A model generated the notes under the pieces. That model worked only from the letters and a program-made list of their open reading frames with translations, was not told the origin of the DNA and ran no database searches. Positions 43,957 to 53,477 of a stretch of 64,000 nucleotides of DNA are shown piece after piece. Source of the stretch: an uncultured Shewanella sp. GTDB taxonomy: Bacteria > Pseudomonadota > Gammaproteobacteria > Enterobacterales > Shewanellaceae. The stretch is from contig CANNEE010000014.1 in NCBI GenBank assembly GCA_947503555.1, forward strand, positions 1 through 64,000, written 5' to 3'. Position 1 is the stretch's first letter. Every line of letters starts with the position of its first letter. A program made the position numbers and the translations under genes.

Positions 43957-46611
43957 ATGGTAATTGCTGTCTTAACTTATTGGGTTATGAATCGATTTAT
44001 GTTCGGCTTCTGTGCCCTGATAATCTCATCATGTTTATGGCCAAGTCTTCCTGGGCCTTGGGTTATTCCTTGGCTTATCGTCTTGGCATGTATATTTCTT
44101 CGTTATTCAAGCCTAATCGCTGGCGGGGTGTTTGCTACCGCGGCATTGGCATTTTTTGCCCAATATTATGTACCTAACGAACCAAGTGATAACAGGGGGC
44201 CGATTAACTTAAGGGGCGAAATCATATCACTTGTTAGCCGAAACGGCGATAGCTTGAGTTTAACTATTCGAGCTATCGACAACAATTTCTCCATCTATTC
44301 ACCTCGAGTTCAGCTTTTTTGGCCCTTGGATAAAGTTAAAGCCCCTGAATTTGTCCAACCAAAGGTGGGGCAAGTGTGGCAATGGACAGTGAAGCCTAAG
44401 TCAATTGTTAGCGTGCTAAATCAAGGCGGATTTAATAAGCAAAAACATCGAATTAGTCAGCATGTTACTGCAAGGGGTAAGGTGAGTGATGCTAAGTTTA
44501 TCTCTGATTCCTACTCACTTCGCCAAGCTCTCATTAGGGTCCTTTTACCTGTCACCAAAGAGTTGAGAACAGGCGATATTTTGCAGGCGCTGCTTCTTGG
44601 GGATAAACAGCTGATATCACCGACGCGCTGGCAGTCCCTCAGGGAGACCGGGACTGGGCATCTAGTGGCCATTTCTGGCTTACACCTGTCAGTTGTGGCC
44701 CTGTGGAGTTATTGGCTCTTTAATCTGCTGTTTCCCTTGTGTATGAGGGGATTTCAAAGATGGCTCGTGGTTAAATCAGCAGCTTATAGGCTTATATTCA
44801 ATCTCAGCCAAGGGCGAGCAAGCGTGATTATCACGGCCTTGGCTGTGCTGCTAGTGGTGGCAGGTTACAGCTATCTGTCAGGTTTTGCGATTCCTACCCA
44901 AAGGGCCTTTATTATGTTAGCCGTGGTGGTGCTGGTGGGCATCATAAGGCGCTTTTCTAGTCCATGGGAGCGATTGTTATGGGCCATGTTCTTGGTGCTG
45001 TTATTTGATCCTTTTGCGGTATTAAGCCCCGGGTTTTGGCTTTCGTTTTCGGCTTTAGGCGTGATTTTGTACACGCTCAATTTATACTCTAAGCGAGAAA
45101 ATGAAACAGAAAAGCTATTTGAGAGTGAGCAAAAAGAAAGTGACGACAAAAATGAGATCACAAATCAGCTAGAAGATAAGCAAGATGCTAGCGAATCACA
45201 ATCAAGCAACAGTGTTCTGACAGCAAGCTTAAGACTGCAAACACTGCTTGGCGACTTATTGAACGTTAGCCTGAGTGCCATAAAGCGCCTAAAGCAGAAA
45301 CTATTGCTGTTATGGGCGGTGCAGTGGCGTTTAAGCTTGGTACTGGGTTTGATACAGGGGGCGTTATTTGGTGGCGTCGGTGGATTAAGCCTACTGATTA
45401 ACTTAGTGGTTGTGCCTTGGTTTAGCCTAGTGGTGATCCCTCTAAGTTTGTGTTGTTTTTTGTTTTGGTTGTTTGTAGATATCACAGGTCTTAATGTTTG
45501 GCTTGGCCTTGATCCTGTCAGTCTATTTTATCTGGCTAATCTCAGCCTGCAGCCCTTTGAGTACCTGTTAAGCCTGACTGAGCCATTATCTGTCACTTGG
45601 GTGGCTATACCTCAGTCATTAGTGGCCGCAACTCTCTTTGCACTGATTGGCGGTATATTAATTTGTTGGCACTCAGGGCGTAGCTGGCGTTTTTTAGGGG
45701 CGGTTTTGCTACTGCCTATACTCTTGAGTGGCTATCAACACCTTAGCAGGCAAATGAAAGCCAATAGCGAGTCTGAGAAGGCTTATGGCTTTGAGAAAAG
45801 GGTTGCAGAAAGCTGGCAACTGCATCTTCTTGATGTGGGGCAGGGGCTTAGCGTTGTGATAAGTCATCAAGGCCGCGCCGTGATTTATGATACGGGCGCC
45901 GCCTACGGTGATGATTTTAGTTATGCTCAGCGGGTGGTGCTGCCATTTTTACAGGCCAAAGGGATAGCGAGTGTCGACTATCTTATTATCAGTCACACGG
46001 ACAATGACCACGCTGGTGGCGAGAGCGTGATTCAGCGTGCTTTTCCTCAGGCTAAACTGATAAAAGACACGCCTTCGGTAACAGGTCTTGCTCAGCCCGA
46101 TAGGATTTATTGCCGACCTAAGCAACTTAGCTGGCAGGGTTTAAGAGTCGAGCTTCTGGGGCCAGTTCGTCCTATGGCGGGTAATAATGGCTCCTGTGTG
46201 GTTAAGGTCAGTGATGCGTTGCACAGTGTTTTACTGCCCGGCGATATTGAGTGGCAACAAGAGGCCGAGCTGGTCGCTCAATATAGTGACTATCAAAAGC
46301 TAAAGTCCGATATATTAATCGCCCCCCATCATGGCAGTCGCACCTCATCGACGGCGGAGTTTATCGATGCCGTCTCGCCAAGTTTAGTGCTGTTTGCAGC
46401 AGGTTTTGCTAACCATTATGGCTTTCCTAAGCCCGATATAGTGCAAAGGTATCAAGGCATACCTTGGTTAGTAAGCGGCGAGCGAGGGCAAATTAGCCTG
46501 ACTTTTGACCAAAGTGGCATGCAGGTGAGCACATATCGACAAGATTTAGCGCCATTTTGGTATAACCGCCTGTTTGGATTTGGAACCTTAGCCCAAAGCA
46601 GAGTAGAATGA
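43957..46611 (+). CDS. comEC: ComEC/Rec2 DNA-uptake channel
   Basis: Inner-membrane channel that takes single-stranded DNA into the cytosol during transformation. 884 residues: an N-terminal OB-like periplasmic domain, the competence domain (GTGHLVAISGLHLSVVAL), and a C-terminal metallo-beta-lactamase domain with SHTDNDHAGG and PHHGSRTSS. An unusual hydrophilic stretch rich in Glu, Lys, Asp, Asn and Ser (about 390-430) interrupts the membrane part. The start is uncertain: ATG at 43957 or at 43987 (MNRFMFGF), neither with a clear ribosome site. Confidence 0.93.
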   Translation: MVIAVLTYWVMNRFMFGFCALIISSCLWPSLPGPWVIPWLIVLACIFLRYSSLIAGGVFATAALAFFAQYYVPNEPSDNRGPINLRGEIISLVSRNGDSLSLTIRAIDNNFSIYSPRVQLFWPLDKVKAPEFVQPKVGQVWQWTVKPKSIVSVLNQGGFNKQKHRISQHVTARGKVSDAKFISDSYSLRQALIRVLLPVTKELRTGDILQALLLGDKQLISPTRWQSLRETGTGHLVAISGLHLSVVALWSYWLFNLLFPLCMRGFQRWLVVKSAAYRLIFNLSQGRASVIITALAVLLVVAGYSYLSGFAIPTQRAFIMLAVVVLVGIIRRFSSPWERLLWAMFLVLLFDPFAVLSPGFWLSFSALGVILYTLNLYSKRENETEKLFESEQKESDDKNEITNQLEDKQDASESQSSNSVLTASLRLQTLLGDLLNVSLSAIKRLKQKLLLLWAVQWRLSLVLGLIQGALFGGVGGLSLLINLVVVPWFSLVVIPLSLCCFLFWLFVDITGLNVWLGLDPVSLFYLANLSLQPFEYLLSLTEPLSVTWVAIPQSLVAATLFALIGGILICWHSGRSWRFLGAVLLLPILLSGYQHLSRQMKANSESEKAYGFEKRVAESWQLHLLDVGQGLSVVISHQGRAVIYDTGAAYGDDFSYAQRVVLPFLQAKGIASVDYLIISHTDNDHAGGESVIQRAFPQAKLIKDTPSVTGLAQPDRIYCRPKQLSWQGLRVELLGPVRPMAGNNGSCVVKVSDALHSVLLPGDIEWQQEAELVAQYSDYQKLKSDILIAPHHGSRTSSTAEFIDAVSPSLVLFAAGFANHYGFPKPDIVQRYQGIPWLVSGERGQISLTFDQSGMQVSTYRQDLAPFWYNRLFGFGTLAQSRVE

Positions 46612-46638
46612 CGCCTTTGCCATAACTCTTGTGTTTCA

Positions 46639-48453
46639 ATGACTCAATCAGCAATTAAAACTGGCCCAGTATTTAAACGTCTTCTTGGTTATTTAAAACC
46701 GCTTAAGGGCATGTTTGCCATGTCTGTGGTGGGGCTTATTCTCTACGGTATTGTCGATGCCTCCTTTATCGCCTTTATGAAGCCTTTTATCGATAACGGT
46801 TTTGGCGGTCAGGTATCCCAAGTCTCTTCTGCCGCAGGCAGTGGCATGGATATGCTCAATACTGGCGGCTTCTCTGCTAGTAAAGATGTGCTAACGCTAG
46901 CGCCTTTTGTGGTGGTATTACTGTTTACCCTGCGCGGCTTAGCCAACTTTGCCTCTACCTATGGTATCTCCTATATCAGTGCCAGCCTGATCAAGAGTAT
47001 GCGTCAGCAGGTGTTTGAGCACTATCTGACCTTGCCTGTGAGTTATATCGACAGAGAGAACACAGGTAATCTTATCTCCAAAGTCACCTATGACACTGAG
47101 CAAGTCGCCAGAGCATCGGGCAGCGCCTTGATTACTATTGTCCGTAACGGTGTGACAGTGCTGGGTATGTTGGCGGTAATGTTCTACTACTCGTGGAAAC
47201 TCTCGCTATGTATTTTGATTATTGCGCCGGTTATTGGCGTGATTATTTCTGTGGTGAGCCGTAAGTTCCGTAAAATTTCTCGTCAAATTCAAGACACCAT
47301 GGGCGATGTGACGGCGGCAACCGAGCAGATGATTAAAGGTCATAAGAATGTGTTGGCCTTTGGCGGGCAGGAAACTGAAGCCGCACGTTTTGCCGAGGTG
47401 AACGAACATAACCGTTATCGCAATATGAAGCTGGCGATCGTGCAGTCAATCAGTCAGCCATTGATTATGGTGATAGGCTCATTTGCGCTGGCTTTTGTTC
47501 TTTATGCCGCAAGCTTTGATGGCCTTAAAGAGGAGCTGACCGCAGGCACTTTTGCTACGGTTCTTGCCGCTATGGTGAGCATGCTGCAGCCTATTAAAGC
47601 TCTGACTCGAGTGAACGCCGAGTTTCAGCGCGGTATTGCTGCCTGTAGTACTATTTTTGAATTACTAGATGCTAAGCCAGAAGCGGATAACGGCACCTAT
47701 ACCACAGATAGAGTGAAAGGTGCGCTTAAGTTCAATCAGGTGAGCTTTGGCTACCAAGGACAAGAAAAACTAGCCCTCGATCAGATCGATTTTGATGTGG
47801 CGCCGGGTAAGACGCTAGCCTTAGTTGGACGTTCAGGTTCAGGCAAGTCGACCATCGCCAGCCTAGTGACGCGTTTTTATACTGGCCTTGAGCAGGGCAA
47901 CATCACCCTTGATGGCGTGGATGTTAATGACTATACGCTGGCATCCCTGCGTGAGCAGGTGGCGCTAGTCTCTCAGCAGGTGACGCTATTTAACGACAGT
48001 ATCGCTAACAATATCGCCTATGCCTATCCTGGTGAAGTGAGCCGAGAGCAAATCATTGAAGCGGCCAAACTTGCTCATGCCATGGAGTTTATCGACCAAC
48101 TTCCTGAAGGGCTTGATACCCAAGTGGGTGAGAATGGTGTGCTGCTCTCAGGTGGTCAGCGTCAACGTATCGCCATTGCCAGAGCCATGCTGCGTAATGC
48201 GCCAGTCTTAATTCTTGATGAAGCCACCTCGGCGCTTGATACCGAGTCTGAAAAAGCGATTCAACAAGGGTTAGAGAATCTGCGTAGTAACAGAACCTCA
48301 GTGGTGATCGCCCATAGACTATCGACCATTGAAAGTGCCGATGAGATTCTGGTGGTAGAGCAGGGCAAGATAGTTGAGCGTGGTACTCACCAGTCGCTGA
48401 TTGGTAAAGATGGCATGTACGCCAAGCTCTATCAGATGCAGTTTGGTAGCTAA
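46639..48453 (+). CDS. msbA: lipid A export ABC transporter MsbA
   Basis: Flips lipid A-core across the inner membrane. 604 residues: six spans to about 330, then the nucleotide-binding domain with Walker A GRSGSGKST, signature LLSGGQRQR, Walker B LILDEATSALD and the H-loop IAHRLST. It is followed after 5 bases by lpxK, the usual order. Confidence 0.97.
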   Translation: MTQSAIKTGPVFKRLLGYLKPLKGMFAMSVVGLILYGIVDASFIAFMKPFIDNGFGGQVSQVSSAAGSGMDMLNTGGFSASKDVLTLAPFVVVLLFTLRGLANFASTYGISYISASLIKSMRQQVFEHYLTLPVSYIDRENTGNLISKVTYDTEQVARASGSALITIVRNGVTVLGMLAVMFYYSWKLSLCILIIAPVIGVIISVVSRKFRKISRQIQDTMGDVTAATEQMIKGHKNVLAFGGQETEAARFAEVNEHNRYRNMKLAIVQSISQPLIMVIGSFALAFVLYAASFDGLKEELTAGTFATVLAAMVSMLQPIKALTRVNAEFQRGIAACSTIFELLDAKPEADNGTYTTDRVKGALKFNQVSFGYQGQEKLALDQIDFDVAPGKTLALVGRSGSGKSTIASLVTRFYTGLEQGNITLDGVDVNDYTLASLREQVALVSQQVTLFNDSIANNIAYAYPGEVSREQIIEAAKLAHAMEFIDQLPEGLDTQVGENGVLLSGGQRQRIAIARAMLRNAPVLILDEATSALDTESEKAIQQGLENLRSNRTSVVIAHRLSTIESADEILVVEQGKIVERGTHQSLIGKDGMYAKLYQMQFGS

Positions 48454-48458
48454 TCCCT

Positions 48459-49508
48459 ATGCAAGAGTTTGTGCATCGCCTTTGGTATCAGCGTCATCCA
48501 CTCGCTTATCTGCTATTGCCGTTAAGCGGCCTTTTTTGGCTGATTAGTACAATAAGGCGAGCCTTGTTTGCCCTAAAGTTGAAAAAGCAGGTGCAGCTTT
48601 CAGTGCCTGTGATTGTGGTGGGTAATATCACCGCAGGTGGCAGTGGCAAAACCCCCACAGTTATCTATCTCATTGAGCTGCTGCGCCGCCATGGATACAA
48701 ACCTGGTGTCATCAGTCGTGGCTACGGCGTCAAGTTTGAAGGGACTCGCGAGGTGAAGCCCACAAGTTTAGCCAGTGAGGTGGGCGATGAGCCTGCTATG
48801 ATAGCGGCGCGCACTCAGGTGCCTATGGTGGTGGGCGCAAAGCGTGTCGATGCAGCTAATGCATTGCTTGCTAATTATGATGTGGATGTCATTATTTGTG
48901 ACGATGGCTTGCAGCACTACGCCCTTGGCCGAAATATCGAAATTGCTATTATCGATGGCCAGCGCAGGTTAGGTAATGGCTGGCTTATTCCTGCAGGACC
49001 GCTACGTGAAGGCCCAAAGCGACTTAACAGCGTGGATTTTGTGATCGCCAATGGCGGCGAGGCTCAAAGTGGTGAGTTTGCCATGGCACTGGAGCCAGAT
49101 ACTCTGCTACCTGTCGCGCCTCAAGCCCCGCTTCAAGCCGCACTTCAAGATAGTGATTCGGTAAACCGCGATAACACTGTCAATTATGTTACACCCAAAG
49201 TGGGTGATAAGGTTGCGGCCATGGCTGCGATAGGTAATCCCCAGCGCTATTTCGACACCCTTACCAAGCTTGGGTATAGAGTGACTCAGCAGCAAGCCTT
49301 TGAAGATCATCAAGCCTTTGATTTTAAGGAGCTAGATGACTTAGCTGGTGACTTACCATTATTGATGACAGAGAAAGATGCGGTTAAATGTCGCGAAATA
49401 CAATCTAAAAACTGGTGGTATTTGCCTGTAAATGCGAAGCTATCAGCAGAATTTGATCAACAAATAATTGAGCGCCTAACGAAGGTGGCTCAAAATAAGA
49501 AAGGATAA
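48459..49508 (+). CDS. lpxK: tetraacyldisaccharide 4'-kinase
   Basis: Adds the 4'-phosphate to the lipid A precursor at the inner membrane. 349 residues; an N-terminal amphipathic helix, Walker A GNITAGGSGKTP, and DDGLQHYALGRNIEIAIID with the catalytic Asp. It starts 5 bases after msbA and ends 3 bases before ycaR, a coupled operon. Confidence 0.96.
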   Translation: MQEFVHRLWYQRHPLAYLLLPLSGLFWLISTIRRALFALKLKKQVQLSVPVIVVGNITAGGSGKTPTVIYLIELLRRHGYKPGVISRGYGVKFEGTREVKPTSLASEVGDEPAMIAARTQVPMVVGAKRVDAANALLANYDVDVIICDDGLQHYALGRNIEIAIIDGQRRLGNGWLIPAGPLREGPKRLNSVDFVIANGGEAQSGEFAMALEPDTLLPVAPQAPLQAALQDSDSVNRDNTVNYVTPKVGDKVAAMAAIGNPQRYFDTLTKLGYRVTQQQAFEDHQAFDFKELDDLAGDLPLLMTEKDAVKCREIQSKNWWYLPVNAKLSAEFDQQIIERLTKVAQNKKG

Positions 49509-49511
49509 CCC

Positions 49512-49694
49512 ATGGCGTTTGATAAGAAACTTTTAGATATTGTGGCCTGCCCAAGCTGTAAGGGAAAGCTAGAGTATGATAAAGAAGCTCAGCAACTGGT
49601 ATGTAAAGCCGAGCGTTTAGCTTACCCTATCACTGAGGGGATCCCAGTATTGTTAGAAAATCGTGCTATCTCTTTAGACGATGCCGAAATCTAA
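49512..49694 (+). CDS. ycaR: Trm112-family protein YcaR
   Basis: A 60-residue UPF0434/Trm112-like zinc-finger-type protein. It has CPSCKGKL at 13-20 but only one later Cys (VCKAE), as in E. coli. The family partners or stabilises other proteins; in bacteria the role is unclear. Last gene of msbA-lpxK-ycaR, followed by a terminator. Confidence 0.93.
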   Translation: MAFDKKLLDIVACPSCKGKLEYDKEAQQLVCKAERLAYPITEGIPVLLENRAISLDDAEI

Positions 49695-49713
49695 CTCTTA
49701 GCTAGACTCTTTG

Positions 49714-49744
49714 AATAGGAGCGCACGACGCTCCTATTTTGTTT
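49714..49744 (+). terminator. terminator of msbA-lpxK-ycaR
   Basis: A 10-bp stem AATAGGAGCG / CGCTCCTATT with a 5-base loop, then TTGTTT. Confidence 0.88.
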
Positions 49745-49788
49745 GGCACTGTTTTAGCCACTGTAGAAGATAACGATTGAATAACACC

Positions 49789-50514
49789 ATGGAAAGTACA
49801 CAAACCTTAGCAGAGAAAGTTGCATCGCTATTGGATGAGCAAGCCGGTACCCGTATCTGCTCCTTTGAGTTTCAAGGTAAGAAATACTGGCTGAAGCAGG
49901 CTGAAGTGTTAACCGGTGCAATGCGGTTTTTAAAGGATGATCCCGCGCGGGCGTTAGAGGTTGAGCAGCAGGCGCTGCAAGACTTGTTCGATAAAGGCGC
50001 CGCCGTGCCTAAGCTGGCGTTAACAGGTCAAGGCTATATCGTCATTGAAGATGCAGGGCAGGTAATTAGCGCGCGCATTGCTCACAGTAAAATTCCCAAT
50101 GAGCAAGCCAGAGAGATGTTAGTGGGCGCCGCTAAGGCATTGGCTAAGCTGCACAGTCAAGAGCTTACCCACGGCCGCCCAGCGCTGAGGGATATCAGTT
50201 GGCAGCAAGGTAAAGCAACCTTTATTGACTTTGAAGCCAAGCAGTCAGGTGCAAGCGATAAACTAAAACAGCGGGATCTTCTAGTATTTATCCATAGCCT
50301 GTATCGCTATATTAAGCCTGAAAATCCCTACTTTCCGTTTATTGCAGAAGCGATTCACTGCTATCGTGACGCTGGTGGAGAAGCCATCTGGCAAGGTTGC
50401 CAAAAGCGAATTAAACCTTGGCAATGGCTTAACCTTATCATCGCCCCCATCATGCCGTTTGCAGGCAAAGATCTCAGACCTATCTATTGGCTACTCAAAC
50501 ACTTTAAGGGCTAA
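49789..50514 (+). CDS. small RIO/Kdo-kinase-like protein
   Basis: A kinase-fold protein of about 241 residues. The motif LTHGRPALRDISW resembles the catalytic loop, and ATFIDFEAK the DFG-like metal site, of LPS-core and RIO-type kinases. The C-terminal region has a hydrophobic segment (LNLIIAPIMPFA). The position after lipid A genes hints at envelope sugar phosphorylation, but a protein kinase role is not excluded. The start may be ATG at 49789 or TTG at 49777, which has a weak GAAG upstream. Confidence 0.75.
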   Translation: MESTQTLAEKVASLLDEQAGTRICSFEFQGKKYWLKQAEVLTGAMRFLKDDPARALEVEQQALQDLFDKGAAVPKLALTGQGYIVIEDAGQVISARIAHSKIPNEQAREMLVGAAKALAKLHSQELTHGRPALRDISWQQGKATFIDFEAKQSGASDKLKQRDLLVFIHSLYRYIKPENPYFPFIAEAIHCYRDAGGEAIWQGCQKRIKPWQWLNLIIAPIMPFAGKDLRPIYWLLKHFKG

Positions 50515-51180
50515 CCACAGCCCTTAAATACTTGCTCGCCTGAAAGTCTTTTATAAATTGGCTCCATTGGGCTTAATTTTGACTTTGTTAGTCTATGAAT
50601 ACATCTAGCTTAAGCGCGACTAATGGCTCGTAGCAGGCTAAGGTGCAGATACTAATGAGACACGCTGCTAGTACTCTGACCGCCATGGGCGCCAAAGAGC
50701 GGCCATGCTGCCAACGGTAACTGCCGCATCCACATATGGCTATTTGTTTATTTGATTAAATTTAACTCGTATTTGGACAGAAATGCGTTAGAGCAAGGAG
50801 TCTTAATCTGGGTCGCGGGATGAGGAAAAGTATGGTATTCAAATTAAAGTTTACCCTGACCCCACATATCCACAGCAAGACGTCGTGAAATCTTCCCTGA
50901 TGGCTCAATCGCCACATTCATATGAAAAATGCTTATTGTGATAGTTATCGCTGACAAGAGGTGAGCGTGACAGTGTTTGCAATTATCTTTGATAAATCTA
51001 AATATAATCAAATACATCTTGATTAGCTGTTCGTTGGAGCCTGGCTCTGTGTGTTTCTGAAATGTTGCTAACGTTTCTTTTTTGTGAACGACATCTCGTT
51101 GCCATTGAATAAATTAATTCAACCTTAAAATCAAACTACACTTATCGTAGTTAACTATTAAAGATGAGTAAGGAGTGATT
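50515..51180. other. intergenic region with a possible transposase end scrap
   Basis: No full gene. A minus frame near 50920-50843 (MNVAIEPSGKISRRLAVDMW, then a stop after six more residues) ends at the string tggggtcagggtaaacttt, which resembles ends of Shewanella transposable genes. The last 130 bases are AT-rich and should hold the cytochrome promoter. Confidence 0.35.
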
Positions 51181-53262
51181 ATGAGAAAGGTCAATCAAAT
51201 TTGTTCTCTATTTGTAATTGCTTTAGCTCTTGTTGCCGTAGGCTGTGGAAGTGATGGTAAAGACGGACAACCTGGAGCTGATGGGACAAATGCTACAGAC
51301 GGTAATAGTACTGTCACATCTGTGACTAAGTCCCAAGAGACAAATGTGAGTTTGTTGTCATATAAGCCAGAAGCGGGAAAGATAAGTGTTGAATTTGAGG
51401 TCACTGACGAAGCGGGGCTTAAAATTGATGGCTTAAAAGCTGCGTCGCTCTATTTTGCTGCTTTAACAGAAGACGGTATACAGCGTAGCCGAGCCGGAGA
51501 CGTTGGTGGGGCTGCATTTGTGGGGGGAGCTGGTGGCAGTCGTAACCCTGATACTGAAGGAGCGAGTTTGTCTGTGACCGACACTGGCCGCTACCTTTTT
51601 GTCGCACCTATGCCTGCGGTCGAGGCGAGTAGTGAAGGTATTTTTAGGTTGCAAGTTGGTTTAGAAGAAGGTGATATTGCAGAATCTCGAGAGATAATTA
51701 TTCATAAACCAGATGCCTTACATACAACAACCTCTACAGAAAGCTGTTACTCATGCCATGTGGATTATGCTAACTCAGATATTCGTCATTCTAGTCATGT
51801 AGCAATAGATACAGAAGGTAATGTCGACTTTGTTACTGGTTGTATGGTTTGTCATAATAATGTTGCGCAAGAAAGAGATGAGAACGGTGTCTATTCTGGC
51901 GGATATGCTAGGAATACTATGCAAAGCTTAGGGCATATCAATCATCAAAAGTTTGAAACTGGGTTTGATGTATCAAACTGTTATAGTTGCCATGCGAAAC
52001 CTATATCGACAGTACTTTCTTTGCAAACTTGTAATGCTTGTCATGATGCACTTCAGACTACTGTCCAATCGAGTTTGGCAAAGTTGCCGACAAAACAACA
52101 GACGCAAATATTTTATGCTCAAGCAGCCAGCGATACCGATTATCGAAGTTTTCATAGGGCGGCTGCGAAGAGAAGTGAGATTAGAGCGACCTATAGTTCA
52201 TCTGTTTCAGAGCCTTATTGGGATAAAGATATTATTTGGGTTGAAGGTGAGGCTGCGACCGGTGGGATATGTTTTGATATCAATCTTTATAAAAAAGACG
52301 GTAATACAGTTTCAGCACTGAATATAAGTGAGCTATTAGTTGGCGAAGATGAGACAGCTACAGCAGAAAGATATGTCACTTATGCTGCTGGTTATATTCA
52401 TGGCTATGACTCGGAAAACAAAACGATAGTTGGTCGTGCAATTGGACGAGGTACTGAGCAGCATATAGCGCGTCCAGATGGAACCTATTCAGAATGTTTT
52501 CCAAACCTTGTAAATGGTTTTGCAGGCGTTGACTTGAATGCTAGTTCTCGAGTAACGATAGCTATGGTTGGACAAGATGAATCAGAGGCGAGTGTAGATG
52601 GTGTCACCTTACATGATTATTCTGACGCAGTATCAACTGATTACTATTCTATTGATTTGTCTACGACGGCTCCTACGTTTACTGCTTCGACAGAGTATCA
52701 GCGTCGTCATAGCGTTACCAAAGAAAGTTGCTCTACATGCCATAACAAAGTGACTAGCTTACATCGAAATGGCGCTTTCGCTGATGGAGGTCTTGGCTGT
52801 GTTGCATGTCATAACAATGGTCAAGACCGTCGTGCAGGATTTTCTGGTCCGGGATTTGGTCCTATGATTCACAGCATGCACTGGGGGGCTGGCAGTGTTG
52901 AAATAGTTGACGGTGAAGAGGTTGGTAATTCTGCAACGAGTCTAAATGCAGCTAATTGTGTTTCGTGCCATGGCGAAGTTGTAGATTTGGCTGCTGTACC
53001 AAATCAATATATAAGGGCTAGAGCGATTAATCAGGGAGACACGACAAAAATGGCTAGTCCCATAACCGCAAATTGTTATGCTTGTCATAACGGACAGCCA
53101 GCTGTCGCACATATGCTTCAAAATGGTGGCGAAATCAGTGCGGATAAAGGTGCTGGTGATGATGGTGTGTGGTTTACTCAGAAAACGAATGAATCCTGCG
53201 CAACATGCCATAACAAAGAAAGGGAATTTGGAATAGAGAAGTATCATGTGTTTTCTCGTTAA
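51181..53262 (+). CDS. outer-membrane OmcA/MtrC-family multihaem cytochrome lipoprotein
   Basis: A surface electron-transfer protein. 693 residues from ATG at 51181 (AAGGAG just upstream; the GTG at 51175 is not needed). Lipobox AVGC, then a collagen-like GKDGQPGADG stretch as in OmcA. There are nine CxxCH haem motifs: four between about 188 and 290 (CYSCH, CMVCH, CYSCH, CNACH) and five between about 516 and 675 (CSTCH, CVACH, CVSCH, CYACH, CATCH). The family usually has ten in two pentahaem groups, so one seems lost from the first. No mtrA or mtrB is nearby. Confidence 0.92.
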   Translation: MRKVNQICSLFVIALALVAVGCGSDGKDGQPGADGTNATDGNSTVTSVTKSQETNVSLLSYKPEAGKISVEFEVTDEAGLKIDGLKAASLYFAALTEDGIQRSRAGDVGGAAFVGGAGGSRNPDTEGASLSVTDTGRYLFVAPMPAVEASSEGIFRLQVGLEEGDIAESREIIIHKPDALHTTTSTESCYSCHVDYANSDIRHSSHVAIDTEGNVDFVTGCMVCHNNVAQERDENGVYSGGYARNTMQSLGHINHQKFETGFDVSNCYSCHAKPISTVLSLQTCNACHDALQTTVQSSLAKLPTKQQTQIFYAQAASDTDYRSFHRAAAKRSEIRATYSSSVSEPYWDKDIIWVEGEAATGGICFDINLYKKDGNTVSALNISELLVGEDETATAERYVTYAAGYIHGYDSENKTIVGRAIGRGTEQHIARPDGTYSECFPNLVNGFAGVDLNASSRVTIAMVGQDESEASVDGVTLHDYSDAVSTDYYSIDLSTTAPTFTASTEYQRRHSVTKESCSTCHNKVTSLHRNGAFADGGLGCVACHNNGQDRRAGFSGPGFGPMIHSMHWGAGSVEIVDGEEVGNSATSLNAANCVSCHGEVVDLAAVPNQYIRARAINQGDTTKMASPITANCYACHNGQPAVAHMLQNGGEISADKGAGDDGVWFTQKTNESCATCHNKEREFGIEKYHVFSR

Positions 53263-53300
53263 GAATAATAGAGTGCGGAGTTAACTCCTTCGTCTTAGAT

Positions 53301-53328
53301 AAAGCAGGCTTGTTAAGCCTGCTTTTTT
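53301..53328 (+). terminator. terminator of the cytochrome gene
   Basis: AAAGCAGGCTT / AAGCCTGCTTT with a 3-base loop, then a T run. Confidence 0.93.
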
Positions 53329-53477
53329 TATGTCTACATTTTTGTTTTCGTTATTCATTGTCTGGAACATGACATTTTATGACATATCCATACAGCGAGA
53401 GCGCAATTCTGGACACTCTAATTTACTTGGCTTTGCGATAATGCTTGCTATGCAAAACTGTACATAGGATTCGTTCA

